Part shown: positions 42,156 through 52,410 of the stretch, piece after piece | Numbering within the stretch: position 1 is the stretch's first letter | How the letters are laid out: every line of letters begins with the position of its first letter | From: Gloeobacter morelensis MG652769 | GTDB taxonomy: Bacteria > Cyanobacteriota > Cyanobacteriia > Gloeobacterales > Gloeobacteraceae | DNA: 64,000 bases | Reading direction: 5' to 3' | NCBI RefSeq assembly: GCF_021018745.1 | Contig: NZ_CP063845.1 | Location: 4,092,001 to 4,156,000, forward strand | The notes under the pieces: generated by a model | Seen by the model: only the letters and a program-made list of their open reading frames with translations | Told to the model about the DNA's origin: nothing | Database searches by the model: none | Made by a program: the position numbers and the translations under genes

Positions 42156-43412
42156 ATGGGATTGAACGCGGTGCAGTTGGGCGAGCGCTTGCGGGTCGCG
42201 CGGGAGAGGCGTGGCTTGAGCCAGCAGGCTGTCGGTGATGTCCTGGGGTTACCACGCACGGCTGTAACCAACATGGAAACCGGCAAGCGGGCTGTCTCTA
42301 CGCTGGAACTCACGCGACTTGCCAAGATGTACGACCAGTCGGTGACTTTTTTCCTGATAGATCGGACGGACGAGGAAGATCTTGCCACAGTCCTGTTCCG
42401 TGTTGTGCCAGAATTTGCTGAGGACAGCCTTCTCAGACAGGCTGTCGAGCGCACCCTCGATCTTTGCCAAGAGGGTGTCGGCTTGCGGCGCCTGCTCCGC
42501 TACGAGCAAGAGGACACCCTGCCCAACTACGGCTTGCGGATGCACACCGCCGGTGAGGCTGTCTCCCAAGGTGTGTGGGCAGCCCAGGTAGAGCGGCAAC
42601 GGCTTGGATTGGGCAACGCGCCGGTTGCCGACATTGCCGAGTTGATTGCCGAGCAGGGCGTGTGGATAGCCGTTACCGAGTTGCCCGATTCGCTGTCGGG
42701 CCTGTACCTTCATCACGCATCCATCGGTCTTGCCATCCTGGTCAATGGCGCTCACCCCTTTGCCCGTAGGCGCTTTTCCTATGCGCACGAGTACGCCCAT
42801 GCATTGTTGGACCGCTCCTTAACCGTTCAGCCGACGCGCAAAGAAAATATCTCCGAACTGGTGGAAAAGCGGGCAAATGCCTTTGCCGCAGCATTCTTGA
42901 TGCCCGCAGAAGGTGTGACCGACATGCTGCACAGGTTTCACAAAGGGCATCCCAGTCGTTCGGCTCAGACGGTCTTCGACGCGGCAACCGGTGGGGTGAT
43001 GGAAGCAGAGATCCGACCCCGGCCGGGTACGCAGACCATCACCTTTCAAGACATCGCCGCCATTGCCCGTCACTTTCAGGTCAGCTACGAGGCTACCGCC
43101 TGGAGGCTCAGGAGCCTGGGCCACATTGGCGCTTCCGAGTGCAGTGCGCTCATTGAACAAAAGGACCACAGCAGGCGCTACATGCGCCTGCTCGGCTCGC
43201 CGGAAGAACTGACCGAAAGCCTGACCCACGCACCGGAAACGCCAAGTAGGCAACCCGCCGGTGAACAGTTGCGTCACCAATTGGCCCGGCTTGCTATCGA
43301 AGCGTACCGACAGGAGGAAATTTCTCGGGGCCGCCTTCAGGAACTGGCCCAGAAACTCGGCGTAGCTTCAGAAGAACTTCTCGATCTCGCCGAAGCGACC
43401 CGTGCGCATTGA
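42156..43412 (+). CDS. XRE regulator fused to ImmA/IrrE metallopeptidase
   Basis: 418 residues from the ATG at 42156; 37 further codons are open upstream but AT-rich and unconserved. Residues 8-60 are an XRE HTH (LRVARERRGLSQQAVGDVLG, LPRTAVTNMETGKRAVSTLE). Residues about 155-260 are the ImmA/IrrE zinc peptidase with FSYAHEYAHALLDR (HEYAH at 211-215) and KRANAFAAAFLMP. A further helical C-terminus follows. Such proteins cleave repressors to induce mobile elements or stress genes. It lies beside the IS630. Confidence 0.9.
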   Translation: MGLNAVQLGERLRVARERRGLSQQAVGDVLGLPRTAVTNMETGKRAVSTLELTRLAKMYDQSVTFFLIDRTDEEDLATVLFRVVPEFAEDSLLRQAVERTLDLCQEGVGLRRLLRYEQEDTLPNYGLRMHTAGEAVSQGVWAAQVERQRLGLGNAPVADIAELIAEQGVWIAVTELPDSLSGLYLHHASIGLAILVNGAHPFARRRFSYAHEYAHALLDRSLTVQPTRKENISELVEKRANAFAAAFLMPAEGVTDMLHRFHKGHPSRSAQTVFDAATGGVMEAEIRPRPGTQTITFQDIAAIARHFQVSYEATAWRLRSLGHIGASECSALIEQKDHSRRYMRLLGSPEELTESLTHAPETPSRQPAGEQLRHQLARLAIEAYRQEEISRGRLQELAQKLGVASEELLDLAEATRAH

Positions 43413-43689
43413 TATCGAATCTGCGTAGACTAAATCGGCCGCATTCCCAGAAATACTCCTTGGCGCAGACGCCACGCAAAGCTTCCACACACTGGAAAGC
43501 TCTGCCCATCCCACCCACACAGTCTCCTGCCCACCGAGCCCATAAGTCCGGGGGGTGTCGGGGGGGTGGCACCCCCGCGAGGCGGGGAGGGGGAGAGCGC
43601 GAGAGGGGCACCCGAAGGGGGTGCCGCCTCTCGCCCACCCGCTCTCGTGCAAAACCAAAAAGCCCCAGAAAGCCGCTTCAGAGCACCCC
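43413..43689. other. GC-rich intergenic region with strong inverted repeats
   Basis: 277 bp after the XRE-ImmA gene. No gene was recognised. It contains a run of G- and C-tracts (GGGGGGTGGCACCCCCG near 43561) and the long compound hairpin at 43593-43646. Confidence 0.5.
43593..43646. other. Long compound hairpin, possible structured RNA or repeat
   Basis: Three nested stems pair in order: GAGAGC (43593-43598) with GCTCTC (43641-43646), GCGAGAGG (43599-43606) with CCTCTCGC (43627-43634), and GGCACCC (43607-43613) with GGGTGCC (43619-43625). That is 21 base pairs with one bulged G and a 6-nt bulge. No T-run follows, so a plain terminator is unlikely. Confidence 0.5.
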
Positions 43690-44730
43690 TTAGACTACCG
43701 TCTGCGGAAGCCGAGGGCGAATCACCTGAGCGCTGAAATGCTCCATCTCCTCGCGCTGAGGGCTCATCTGCAACAGCAACAGATCCACGCCTGCATCAGC
43801 GAAGCGGTCAATCTGCTCGCTCACCTGCTCGGGCGTTCCGACCAGCCCCGTGCGCAGGCCGCGGTTGGAGACCGAATATTCTTCAATCGACATGCGCTGT
43901 TCCAGTTGAGTGCCGGATAGCCACTGCTGGTAGTTGGCAAAGCCCGCGGCCGATTGGCGCACATCGGTGATCCGCGCCAGCTCTGCCTGCGCTTCGCGCT
44001 CGGAATCTCGCACGATCGCGTAACCCGCCACCCCGAAAGTCATGGGAGGTAATCCCAACTTTTCGCGCCGGGCAGACATATCGGCAATCTTGGCTGCCAC
44101 CCGCTCGGGCGGATCGCCGTGCATCAAATAGGCGTCGCACTTGCGGGCAATCAAATCCTTGGCCGCCTCCGATTCACCCCCGGCATAGATCGTAGGACGA
44201 GGTCTGCAGACGGGTTTGGGTTGCAGGACGTTGTTCTCCACGCGGTAGTAGCGGCCCGAGTAGGAGAAGTGATCCTGACTCCAGGCACCGTCGACCACCT
44301 CTAGCCACTCGGCGGTGCGGGCGTAGCGGTCGTCATGCTGCTCGAAGTGCACGCCGTACATCTTCGCTTCGTCGGCCCACCAGGAGGAGACGACGTTGAG
44401 CGACAGCCGTCCGCTTGCAATCTGGTCGATGTTGGCCGCCTGTTTGGCAAGCAAAGCCGGCAGGTGAAAAGTCGGCCGCACCGCCACCATGATCTCCAGC
44501 CGCTCGGTCACCGCCGCGAGGGCTGCCGCCGTCGACCAGGCGTCCAGGGCCGGGGCGTCGATGCCCTTGATGTCGTTGAGATTCAGTTCGGCCACCAGCG
44601 TCAGATCGAAGCCGAGTCCCTCGCTGCGGCAGGCCAGATCCCGCACGTAGGGCCAGTCGGCTGTCATGTTCTCATCCTCGATGTTGCGCAGCCAGCCGCC
44701 GAAGACCGGCAGCCAGTAGCCGAAGCGCAT
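43690..44730 (-). CDS. LLM-class flavin-dependent monooxygenase, SfnG/SsuD-like
   Basis: 346 residues from the ATG at 44730. The start MRFGYWLPVFGGWLRNIEDE and the stretches GFDLTLVAELNLNDIKGIDA, MVAVRPTFHLPALLAKQAAN and GRLSLNVVSSWWADEAKMYG match FMNH2-dependent dimethylsulfone (SfnG) and alkanesulfonate monooxygenases. The Cys or His active pocket (YLMHGDPPERV, IYAGGESEAAKDL) is present. It needs a flavin reductase from elsewhere. It starts 4 bp after the ATP-grasp stop, so the two are cotranscribed. Confidence 0.85.
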   Translation of the reverse strand: MRFGYWLPVFGGWLRNIEDENMTADWPYVRDLACRSEGLGFDLTLVAELNLNDIKGIDAPALDAWSTAAALAAVTERLEIMVAVRPTFHLPALLAKQAANIDQIASGRLSLNVVSSWWADEAKMYGVHFEQHDDRYARTAEWLEVVDGAWSQDHFSYSGRYYRVENNVLQPKPVCRPRPTIYAGGESEAAKDLIARKCDAYLMHGDPPERVAAKIADMSARREKLGLPPMTFGVAGYAIVRDSEREAQAELARITDVRQSAAGFANYQQWLSGTQLEQRMSIEEYSVSNRGLRTGLVGTPEQVSEQIDRFADAGVDLLLLQMSPQREEMEHFSAQVIRPRLPQTVV

Positions 44731-44734
44731 CTTT

Positions 44735-45745
44735 TTAGTGCCCAAAGCCCGCCTCCCGCTCCAGAAAATCGACCAGCCGGACAAAGGGGTCGAAACCGAC
44801 CACCCGCTTGCCGTCAGAAACAAAGTTCGACAGAGCGTTGATGTCGTAGTAATAAATCCGTCCGTCCCGGTCGTCCACGAGGTACTCGACACCGCCCACC
44901 TCGATCCCCGCCGCGGCCACAATCCGCTCGACATCGGCAATCACGCTTTGCGGCGGTTCGTAGCCTTCTACCCGCAAGCCCGCCTTGGGCGCTTCCACCG
45001 GGCAGGCAATATCCAGCGACTCCCCGCCGGTGGTCCGGCAGATATCCGCCGGGCACAGATCAAATGTTTCGCCCGTGAGATGCACGCGGATAGCGTAAAG
45101 AAACTTGCCTCCCACTACCTCCACCCGGGTGATAAAGCTGCCCCGGGCCGGAACAAATTCCTGCACCAGCGCAACGCTATCGAGACCCAGATCGAGGGCG
45201 TCCGCGCGAGCCGCCTCGGCCAGTTGCTCGGGCGCGTCGAAGCGGGTCACCCCGGCGCCGCTGCCGCCGACGTTCGGCTTGACCACCACCGGAAAACGCA
45301 GCCCCACCGCCGCCCGGGGGGCGTCTGCGGCCCGGCAAAAGACGTGGGCGTGGGGAAAAGGCAGACCCAGAGCGCGCAGCAGCGACAGTTGCAGCGCCTT
45401 GGAGATTTCGTGGCGAAAGGCGCGTTCGCCGTTGACTACCCGCAAACCCTGCCCTTCGAGGTGGGCCAGCCAGCCCAGGGTGTAGTGGATGTGGTGGCCG
45501 CCGCCGCGGCGGTAGGCCGACGGGCTCATCCGGTTAAATACCAGGCCTACCCCCCGCTCCGCCGCCAGGTTGGCCGGATCGTAAAAGCGGGCCTCGGCGG
45601 GCATTTTGAGATAGGGGGTTCCGCGGCGCTCCAGTTCGGCAAACAGCGGCTCGAACCAGCGAGGGTGCTCGTAGTAGACGGCGATCGGCCCCCGGGCACC
45701 AGGCACCTGGGTGGGCAACGATCCGGCGGCGGGTGAAACGGTCAC
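44735..45745 (-). CDS. RimK-like ATP-grasp ligase
   Basis: 336 residues starting at a GTG. The ATP-grasp pattern is RFPVVVKPNVGGSGAGVTRF (phosphate loop), SVALVQEFVPARGSFITRVE, and the metal-binding end GGVEYLVDDRDGRIYYYDIN followed by ALSNFV. The N-terminal part (AVYYEHPRWFEPLFAELERR) resembles RimK/glutathione synthetase-type preATP-grasp. It should form an amide bond between a carboxylate and an amine; substrates are unknown. It sits between an epoxide hydrolase-like gene and an LLM monooxygenase. Confidence 0.88.
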   Translation of the reverse strand: MTVSPAAGSLPTQVPGARGPIAVYYEHPRWFEPLFAELERRGTPYLKMPAEARFYDPANLAAERGVGLVFNRMSPSAYRRGGGHHIHYTLGWLAHLEGQGLRVVNGERAFRHEISKALQLSLLRALGLPFPHAHVFCRAADAPRAAVGLRFPVVVKPNVGGSGAGVTRFDAPEQLAEAARADALDLGLDSVALVQEFVPARGSFITRVEVVGGKFLYAIRVHLTGETFDLCPADICRTTGGESLDIACPVEAPKAGLRVEGYEPPQSVIADVERIVAAAGIEVGGVEYLVDDRDGRIYYYDINALSNFVSDGKRVVGFDPFVRLVDFLEREAGFGH

Positions 45746-45769
45746 GCGGGCCTCCCCAAACGGCTGGAC

Positions 45770-46645
45770 TCAATCGAAGATAGCCTGACGCCCGGGTTGG
45801 GTGAGAAAGGGCACCAGCCGCTGATTGACCCCGGTCGGATCTTCCTGGTGTACCCAGTGGCTGCAATCGGGCAACCGTTCGACCTGCAACGGCCCGCTCA
45901 CGAAGCGCTCCAGGTTGCGGGTGAGACGAGTCTCGAGGGCAAAATCGCGCTCTCCCCAGAGGAGCAAAGTCGGGCAGGCGACCGGTCGGTTGTAGGTTTC
46001 GGGTGGCGGTGGGGAACTGAGGGCACTGCGGTAGTACTGCAGTGCGCAGGTCATTGCCCCGGGCATCGCCGCTGCCTGCTTGTAGCGGCGAATCTCCGCG
46101 TCGCTGAAGCTGCCGGGGCGCACCTCGGCGTGGCGAAAGGCCGCCTCGATAAAGTCGTAATCATTGAGCTCAATGAGCCGCTCCGGCAGCCAGGGCATTT
46201 GAAAAAACAGGATGTACCAGCTTTTGAATAACTGCTGGGGGTTGGAGCGCAATTCTTCGGCGAAGCGCAGCGGGTGGGGGGCGTTGAGGATCACCAGATT
46301 CGTGCACATCGCCGGGTAACGATGGGCAAAGACCCAGGCGATCGTCCCACCCCAGTCGTGTCCCACCACGATCGCTGCACGGGCTCCCAAAGCCAGGATC
46401 AATTCGCGCACGTCATCGCTGAGACTTAGCAGGTCGTAGCCGTCCGCGGGTTTGTCGGTGAGGTGATAACCGCGCAGGTCGAGGGCCACCACCCGAAAGT
46501 GTTCGCCAAGCGCCGGAATCTGGTGGCGCCAGGAGTACCAGAAATCAGGAAACCCGTGCAGCAAGAGCACCAGGGGAGCGTCGCGCATGCCCTGCTGCGC
46601 GTAGTGAAAGCGGATGCCGTTGGCTTCGATAAAGGCGTGGTGCAT
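45770..46645 (-). CDS. Epoxide hydrolase-like alpha/beta hydrolase
   Basis: 291 residues from the ATG at 46645, 8 bp after glgC. The fold is clear: VLLLHGFPDFWYSWRHQIPA (oxyanion HGFP), LDLRGYHLTDKP, and VVGHDWGGTIAWVFAHRYPA with Asp as nucleophile, typical of epoxide hydrolases and dehalogenases. The acid and base are in LLLWGERDFALE and PDCSHWVHQEDP. Substrate unknown. It is the second gene of a four-gene run. Confidence 0.9.
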   Translation of the reverse strand: MHHAFIEANGIRFHYAQQGMRDAPLVLLLHGFPDFWYSWRHQIPALGEHFRVVALDLRGYHLTDKPADGYDLLSLSDDVRELILALGARAAIVVGHDWGGTIAWVFAHRYPAMCTNLVILNAPHPLRFAEELRSNPQQLFKSWYILFFQMPWLPERLIELNDYDFIEAAFRHAEVRPGSFSDAEIRRYKQAAAMPGAMTCALQYYRSALSSPPPPETYNRPVACPTLLLWGERDFALETRLTRNLERFVSGPLQVERLPDCSHWVHQEDPTGVNQRLVPFLTQPGRQAIFD

Positions 46646-46653
46646 GGGGCAAA

Positions 46654-47940
46654 TTAAATGACAGTCCCGTCGGGGATGACGGTGTCCTTGGGGACGATGA
46701 CGATGCCGTTGCGGATGTAGAAGCCCCGCTCGGGGTGGTCCGCCGAGTCGGGCCGCTCCTTGTTGAGGATGCGCACGTCGTTGCCGATGCGGGCGTTCTT
46801 GTCGATGATCGCCTTTTGCAGCACGCAGCGCTCGCCGATCCCGACCGGTGGCAGGCCGCGGCGCAGCGACTCCTCGCGCTGAATGGGCGTCTCGTAAAAA
46901 TCGGCTCCCATCAGCAGCGAATCTTCGATGCGTACCCCCGATTCGATGCGCGAGCGCAGACCCAATACCGAGTGGAAGATGCGCGCTTGCTTGATGATGC
47001 AGCCCTCGGTGATGATCGATTCGGCTATCTGGCAGTCGATGAGCTTGCTGGGGGGCAAATAGCGCGGCCGGGTATAAATCGGCGCCGGGTGGTAGAAGCT
47101 GAAGGGCGGCGCATTCTGGCTGGTGAGGGCCAGATTCGCCTTGTAGAACGCCTCGATGGTCCCGATATCTTCCCAATAATCGTCGAACAGGTACGCCTGC
47201 ACGTTGTAATCGTCGAGGCAGGCGGGCAGGATTTCTTTGCCGAAGTCGGTGCGGCTCGGGTCGTCGCGCAACAGCTTGAGCATCACCTCGTGGCGAAAGA
47301 CGTAGATGCCCATCGAGGCGATGAACGGGCGGCGCTCCGCCTCTTCGGGCGTGAGCCCCAGGGTGGTGGTATCGACGCGCATGCGCTCAAGCTCAGTGCC
47401 TTTCGGTTTTTCGGTAAACTGCACCACCCGGCCGTCGGCATCGGTCTTGATTAGTCCAAAGTCACTCGCGCGCTCAAGGTCGCAGGGCAACACGGCAATC
47501 GTCACATCGGCGTTGGTCTCGCGGTGGCGGCGGACGAACTTGCTGTAATCCATCCGGTAGAGGTGATCGCCCGAAAGAATCAAATATTCGGTCGAGCCGC
47601 TCGGTTCAAGCAGCCACAGGTACTGGCGCACCGCGTCGGCGGTGCCTTGAAACCAGTTGGGGTTCTCGTCGGTCTGCTCAGCAGCCAGGATCTCACAAAA
47701 GCCGTCGCTGAAGCGAGAAAACTGGTAGGTCTGCGAAACGTGGCGGTTCAGGGAGGCGGAATTGAACTGCGTGAGGATGTAGATGTGCTGGATGCCCGAA
47801 TTGATGCAGTTGCTGACTGGAATGTCGATGAGGCGGTACTTGCCGCCGATGGGCACCGCCGGTTTGGCCCGGCGCTTGGTCAGTGGATACAGGCGGGTGC
47901 CGCGCCCACCCCCTAATATGATCGCCGTCACCTGCCGCAT
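46654..47940 (-). CDS. glgC: Glucose-1-phosphate adenylyltransferase (ADP-glucose pyrophosphorylase)
   Basis: 428 residues. The ATG at 47940 is preceded by GGGAGATC; an upstream extension in the same frame is not conserved. Signature motifs: [90 protein letters not shown] and the C-terminal left-handed beta helix ending [20 protein letters not shown]. It makes ADP-glucose for glycogen and is usually activated by 3-phosphoglycerate. It heads a run with three unrelated-looking enzymes. Confidence 0.96.
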   Translation of the reverse strand: MRQVTAIILGGGRGTRLYPLTKRRAKPAVPIGGKYRLIDIPVSNCINSGIQHIYILTQFNSASLNRHVSQTYQFSRFSDGFCEILAAEQTDENPNWFQGTADAVRQYLWLLEPSGSTEYLILSGDHLYRMDYSKFVRRHRETNADVTIAVLPCDLERASDFGLIKTDADGRVVQFTEKPKGTELERMRVDTTTLGLTPEEAERRPFIASMGIYVFRHEVMLKLLRDDPSRTDFGKEILPACLDDYNVQAYLFDDYWEDIGTIEAFYKANLALTSQNAPPFSFYHPAPIYTRPRYLPPSKLIDCQIAESIITEGCIIKQARIFHSVLGLRSRIESGVRIEDSLLMGADFYETPIQREESLRRGLPPVGIGERCVLQKAIIDKNARIGNDVRILNKERPDSADHPERGFYIRNGIVIVPKDTVIPDGTVI

Positions 47941-48006
47941 GATCTCCCGCCTCCCTGCCGCGTCACCTATTAGAGTAAACCGGCCGGTGGGACTATAGGA
48001 CATCAA

Positions 48007-48186
48007 TTAACGCTTGCGGCCCGCCGCCCAAAGCCACAGCGCCACGAGGGCCGCCGGGGCTGCGATGGGCAACCACACTGTCAGTGGGTCCGGTTGCCGG
48101 ATCCAGACGGGCAGGACATACTTGACCAGGACGGAAAGGGCAGCGGCTAAAAATAGCATGCCTCCCAGCAGGCGCCATTCCTGCAC
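48007..48186 (-). CDS. Small membrane protein (59 aa)
   Basis: Starts at GTG 48186-48184 with AGGAGG 5 bp upstream, the best start in an otherwise longer open frame. It has two hydrophobic segments, LLGGMLFLAAALSVLVKYVL and WLPIAAPAALVALWLWAAGR, and ends GRKR. No family was recognised. It is divergent from the TPR gene, whose start is only 28 bp away, so they share a promoter region. Confidence 0.6.
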   Translation of the reverse strand: MQEWRLLGGMLFLAAALSVLVKYVLPVWIRQPDPLTVWLPIAAPAALVALWLWAAGRKR

Positions 48187-48214
48187 ACGCACCTCCTCTG
48201 GATTTGAGCGGACT

Positions 48215-48877
48215 ATGACCACCAACAACCGCAAAATCTTGCTTCTGGGCATTGCGATCGTGGGCACCCTGGGTTTTGCGGGTCCCCTCCTTTTTACGCT
48301 CATTTCGATTTTTTCTGGAGCCGAGCAGGCCCCGGCCCCGGTCGCCACCTCCCAGAACCAGCCCGATCCAGCCCGCACCGCCCAGGAAATCGCCGGTTAT
48401 CAAAAGATTCTTGAGCGCGAACCGAACAATCCCAACGCCCTCAGCAATCTCGCCTCTCTCTATTTGCAGCAGTTTCAGTTCGACAAGGCGATTCCGCTGG
48501 TGGAGCGGCTGGCCAATGCCCAGCCGGAAAATCCGAACGTCCGCCTGCAACTGGCCCAGCTCTACCAGGTGACCGGCAAGGCCGACAAAGCCGGGCAAAC
48601 CTACGACAAAGTGCTGGCCACCGACAAAAACAATGTCGGCGCCCTGATCGGCAAGGGGGATTTGCTGCTGGCCAAGGGCAACAAGGCCGACGCCCAGAAG
48701 CTCTACACCCAGGCCGAAAAAGCCGCCCCCGAAGAGGGTAAAGAGCGGGTGCGCGAGTACGTCAAAAATCGCCTCAATCCGCCCAAGCCACCCGCTCCCG
48801 CTCCTGGTGCCAAACCCGAAGCAAAACCATTCGCCCCGGCGGGCAAGCCCGACAAAGCTGCCCCCCAGGCACCTTAG
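48215..48877 (+). CDS. Membrane-anchored TPR protein
   Basis: 220 residues. One N-terminal membrane helix (ILLLGIAIVGTLGFAGPLLF) is followed by about three TPR units: ILEREPNNPNALSNLASLYL, LANAQPENPNVRLQLAQLYQ, and LATDKNNVGALIGKGDLLLA. The tail is Pro/Ala/Lys-rich. TPRs mediate protein contacts, probably on the outer face of the membrane. Its stop overlaps the convergent rhomboid gene by 4 bp. Confidence 0.82.
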   Translation: MTTNNRKILLLGIAIVGTLGFAGPLLFTLISIFSGAEQAPAPVATSQNQPDPARTAQEIAGYQKILEREPNNPNALSNLASLYLQQFQFDKAIPLVERLANAQPENPNVRLQLAQLYQVTGKADKAGQTYDKVLATDKNNVGALIGKGDLLLAKGNKADAQKLYTQAEKAAPEEGKERVREYVKNRLNPPKPPAPAPGAKPEAKPFAPAGKPDKAAPQAP

Positions 48878-49587
48878 CGCCGCTGGTAAGGGTCCGTTTC
48901 GCGCGCGAAGACGCGCACCAGCACCAGACCCGCCACAAACCCGGCGGCGTGGGCGAAGTAGGCGACCCCGCCTTCCTCCATATCCGGGACGTTGCTGGTG
49001 TTGACCGTGGCGAGGGTGCTCAAAAACTGCTGCAAAAACCAGATGCCGATAAACCAGACGGCCGGCAGTTTGAAAGGGATAGGAATAAATCCGAGCGGAA
49101 AAATGCCCTGGACCGGGGCGCGCGGAAACATGACGATGTAGGCTCCGAGCACCCCGGCAATCGCCCCGCTCGCCCCGAGGGAAGCGATCTTGGAGCCGGA
49201 CTCTAGAAAGGTCTGCGCCAGAATCGAGACTACGCCGCAGATCAAATAGAACGCCAGATAACCGAAGTGGCCCATGCGCTCCTCGACGTTGTCGCCGAAG
49301 ATCCACAGATAGAGCATGTTGCCCGCCAGGTGCAAAATGCCGCCGTGCAGGAACATCGCCGTCACCAGCGGCGCAAGCAGGCCGACTGCCCCCAAATCCC
49401 CTTGAAAGATGGCGCCCAGGGCCGGCACGATCGCCGCCGGCACCGCTGCGTACTGGTTAATAAAAATTTCAAGCTGCTTTTCGCCCAGCGAAATTTCGTA
49501 GATAAAAACTGCGATACAGGTAACGATCAAGCCGTAGTTGACCCAGGGGATGCGGTACCCCCGATTTTCATCCCACAGTGGGACCAT
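48874..49587 (-). CDS. Rhomboid-family intramembrane serine protease
   Basis: 237 residues, about six membrane helices. Catalytic Ser is S140 in SLGASGAIAGVLGAY and His is H213 in YFAHAAGFVAG; the oxyanion residues are H86 and N90 in MFLHGGILHLAGNMLYLWIF. The ERMGHFGYL loop is typical. It cleaves transmembrane substrates, none identified here. Confidence 0.93.
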   Translation of the reverse strand: MVPLWDENRGYRIPWVNYGLIVTCIAVFIYEISLGEKQLEIFINQYAAVPAAIVPALGAIFQGDLGAVGLLAPLVTAMFLHGGILHLAGNMLYLWIFGDNVEERMGHFGYLAFYLICGVVSILAQTFLESGSKIASLGASGAIAGVLGAYIVMFPRAPVQGIFPLGFIPIPFKLPAVWFIGIWFLQQFLSTLATVNTSNVPDMEEGGVAYFAHAAGFVAGLVLVRVFARETDPYQRR

Positions 49588-49764
49588 GGCACCCGCAGCG
49601 ATAGCAATGGCTGTATTCTACCGCCCACCCGAAAAACGCCGCATCCGCCACCGGAGGTGCGGGAATTACGCCAATCGGGCGGGGGAGGACCGCACCCGGG
49701 CGCCCGGCGGCGGCGGGTACGGTAAGAGGAGATTTAAGGCGCGAGATGCCCGTAAGGAGAAGTC

Positions 49765-51681
<1,917 letters not shown>

Positions 51682-51702
51682 GTTGAACTTCTTGTGGGTA
51701 TT

Positions 51703-51734
51703 CCGCGCAGAGCGTGCTCTGCGCGGTTTTTTTT
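51703..51734 (+). terminator. Rho-independent terminator of dnaK
   Basis: CCGCGCAGAG and CTCTGCGCGG form a perfect 10-bp stem with a 4-nt CGTG loop, followed by eight T. It lies 22 bp after the dnaK stop. Confidence 0.95.
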
Positions 51735-51780
51735 ATCTGTGCTACGATGCGCCACGAAAGGCAGGGTGCATATCGGCGGC

Positions 51781-52311
51781 ATGGCACTTATCGACCCGCA
51801 GGGCAGGCTTTTTGGCAAGATCAACGTCATCGACGCGGTGGTGGTGGCCGCTGTGATCCTGGCGCTGTTTGCGTTTTTGCTCTCGCGGGGCGGCAGCCAG
51901 GCGCAAATTGCCACCCAGGGTGGCGAGCAGCCGGTGGAGGTGGACATGCTTATCCGCTCGCTGAGCATCGGCGATCCGAATGTCTTCCCGGTGGGTAAGC
52001 CCACCTCGGTGATTATCCGCAACCAACCGGCCGGGGAACTGACCATCCGGCGGGTGCGGGTGATTCCCCATCTGGTGCCGGTGGTGATAGGCTCCGAAAT
52101 CCGCAATATCCAAGATCCCGGCGATCCCTACGGCCGGGACTACGTGGTCACCCTCGCGGGCGATGCGAGCGCCACCGGCGACGGCCTGGTGATCGGCCGG
52201 GTGAAGGCCAAGATCGGTACTCCTATCGAAATCGAAGGTTTCAAATACATCCTGCGCGGCAGTATTGTCGATGTCCGACAGCTCGAAAAGCCTTCCGAGC
52301 AAGCTTTGTAG
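51781..52311 (+). CDS. DUF4330 domain protein
   Basis: 176 residues from the ATG at 51781; earlier in-frame codons overlap the dnaK terminator and are unlikely. It starts MALIDPQGRLFGKINVIDAV then a membrane helix (VVAAVILALFAFLL). A beta-rich DUF4330 domain follows (QPVEVDMLIRSLSIGDPNVF, VIIRNQPAGELTIRRVRVIP, PIEIEGFKYILRGSIVDVRQ). DUF4330 is a mainly cyanobacterial family of unknown function. It sits between dnaK and dnaJ. Confidence 0.85.
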   Translation: MALIDPQGRLFGKINVIDAVVVAAVILALFAFLLSRGGSQAQIATQGGEQPVEVDMLIRSLSIGDPNVFPVGKPTSVIIRNQPAGELTIRRVRVIPHLVPVVIGSEIRNIQDPGDPYGRDYVVTLAGDASATGDGLVIGRVKAKIGTPIEIEGFKYILRGSIVDVRQLEKPSEQAL

Positions 52312-52410
52312 AGGGCTCAGCTTTCCTGGGAAGGCTTGCGGGTCCTCCGGGCGGTAGAGATACTAGACTATGTAAGGATTTCCTAAGCAGCCGGGGTCCG
52401 CTCAACCAGC

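Noticed and set aside
43555-43920. 121-codon plus-strand frame across the GC-rich hairpin
   Set aside because: It runs through the inverted repeats and into the antisense of the monooxygenase gene, with no start site or family.
45770-47176. Long version of the epoxide hydrolase frame
   Set aside because: The upstream part overlaps glgC in another frame; the fold begins at the ATG at 46645.
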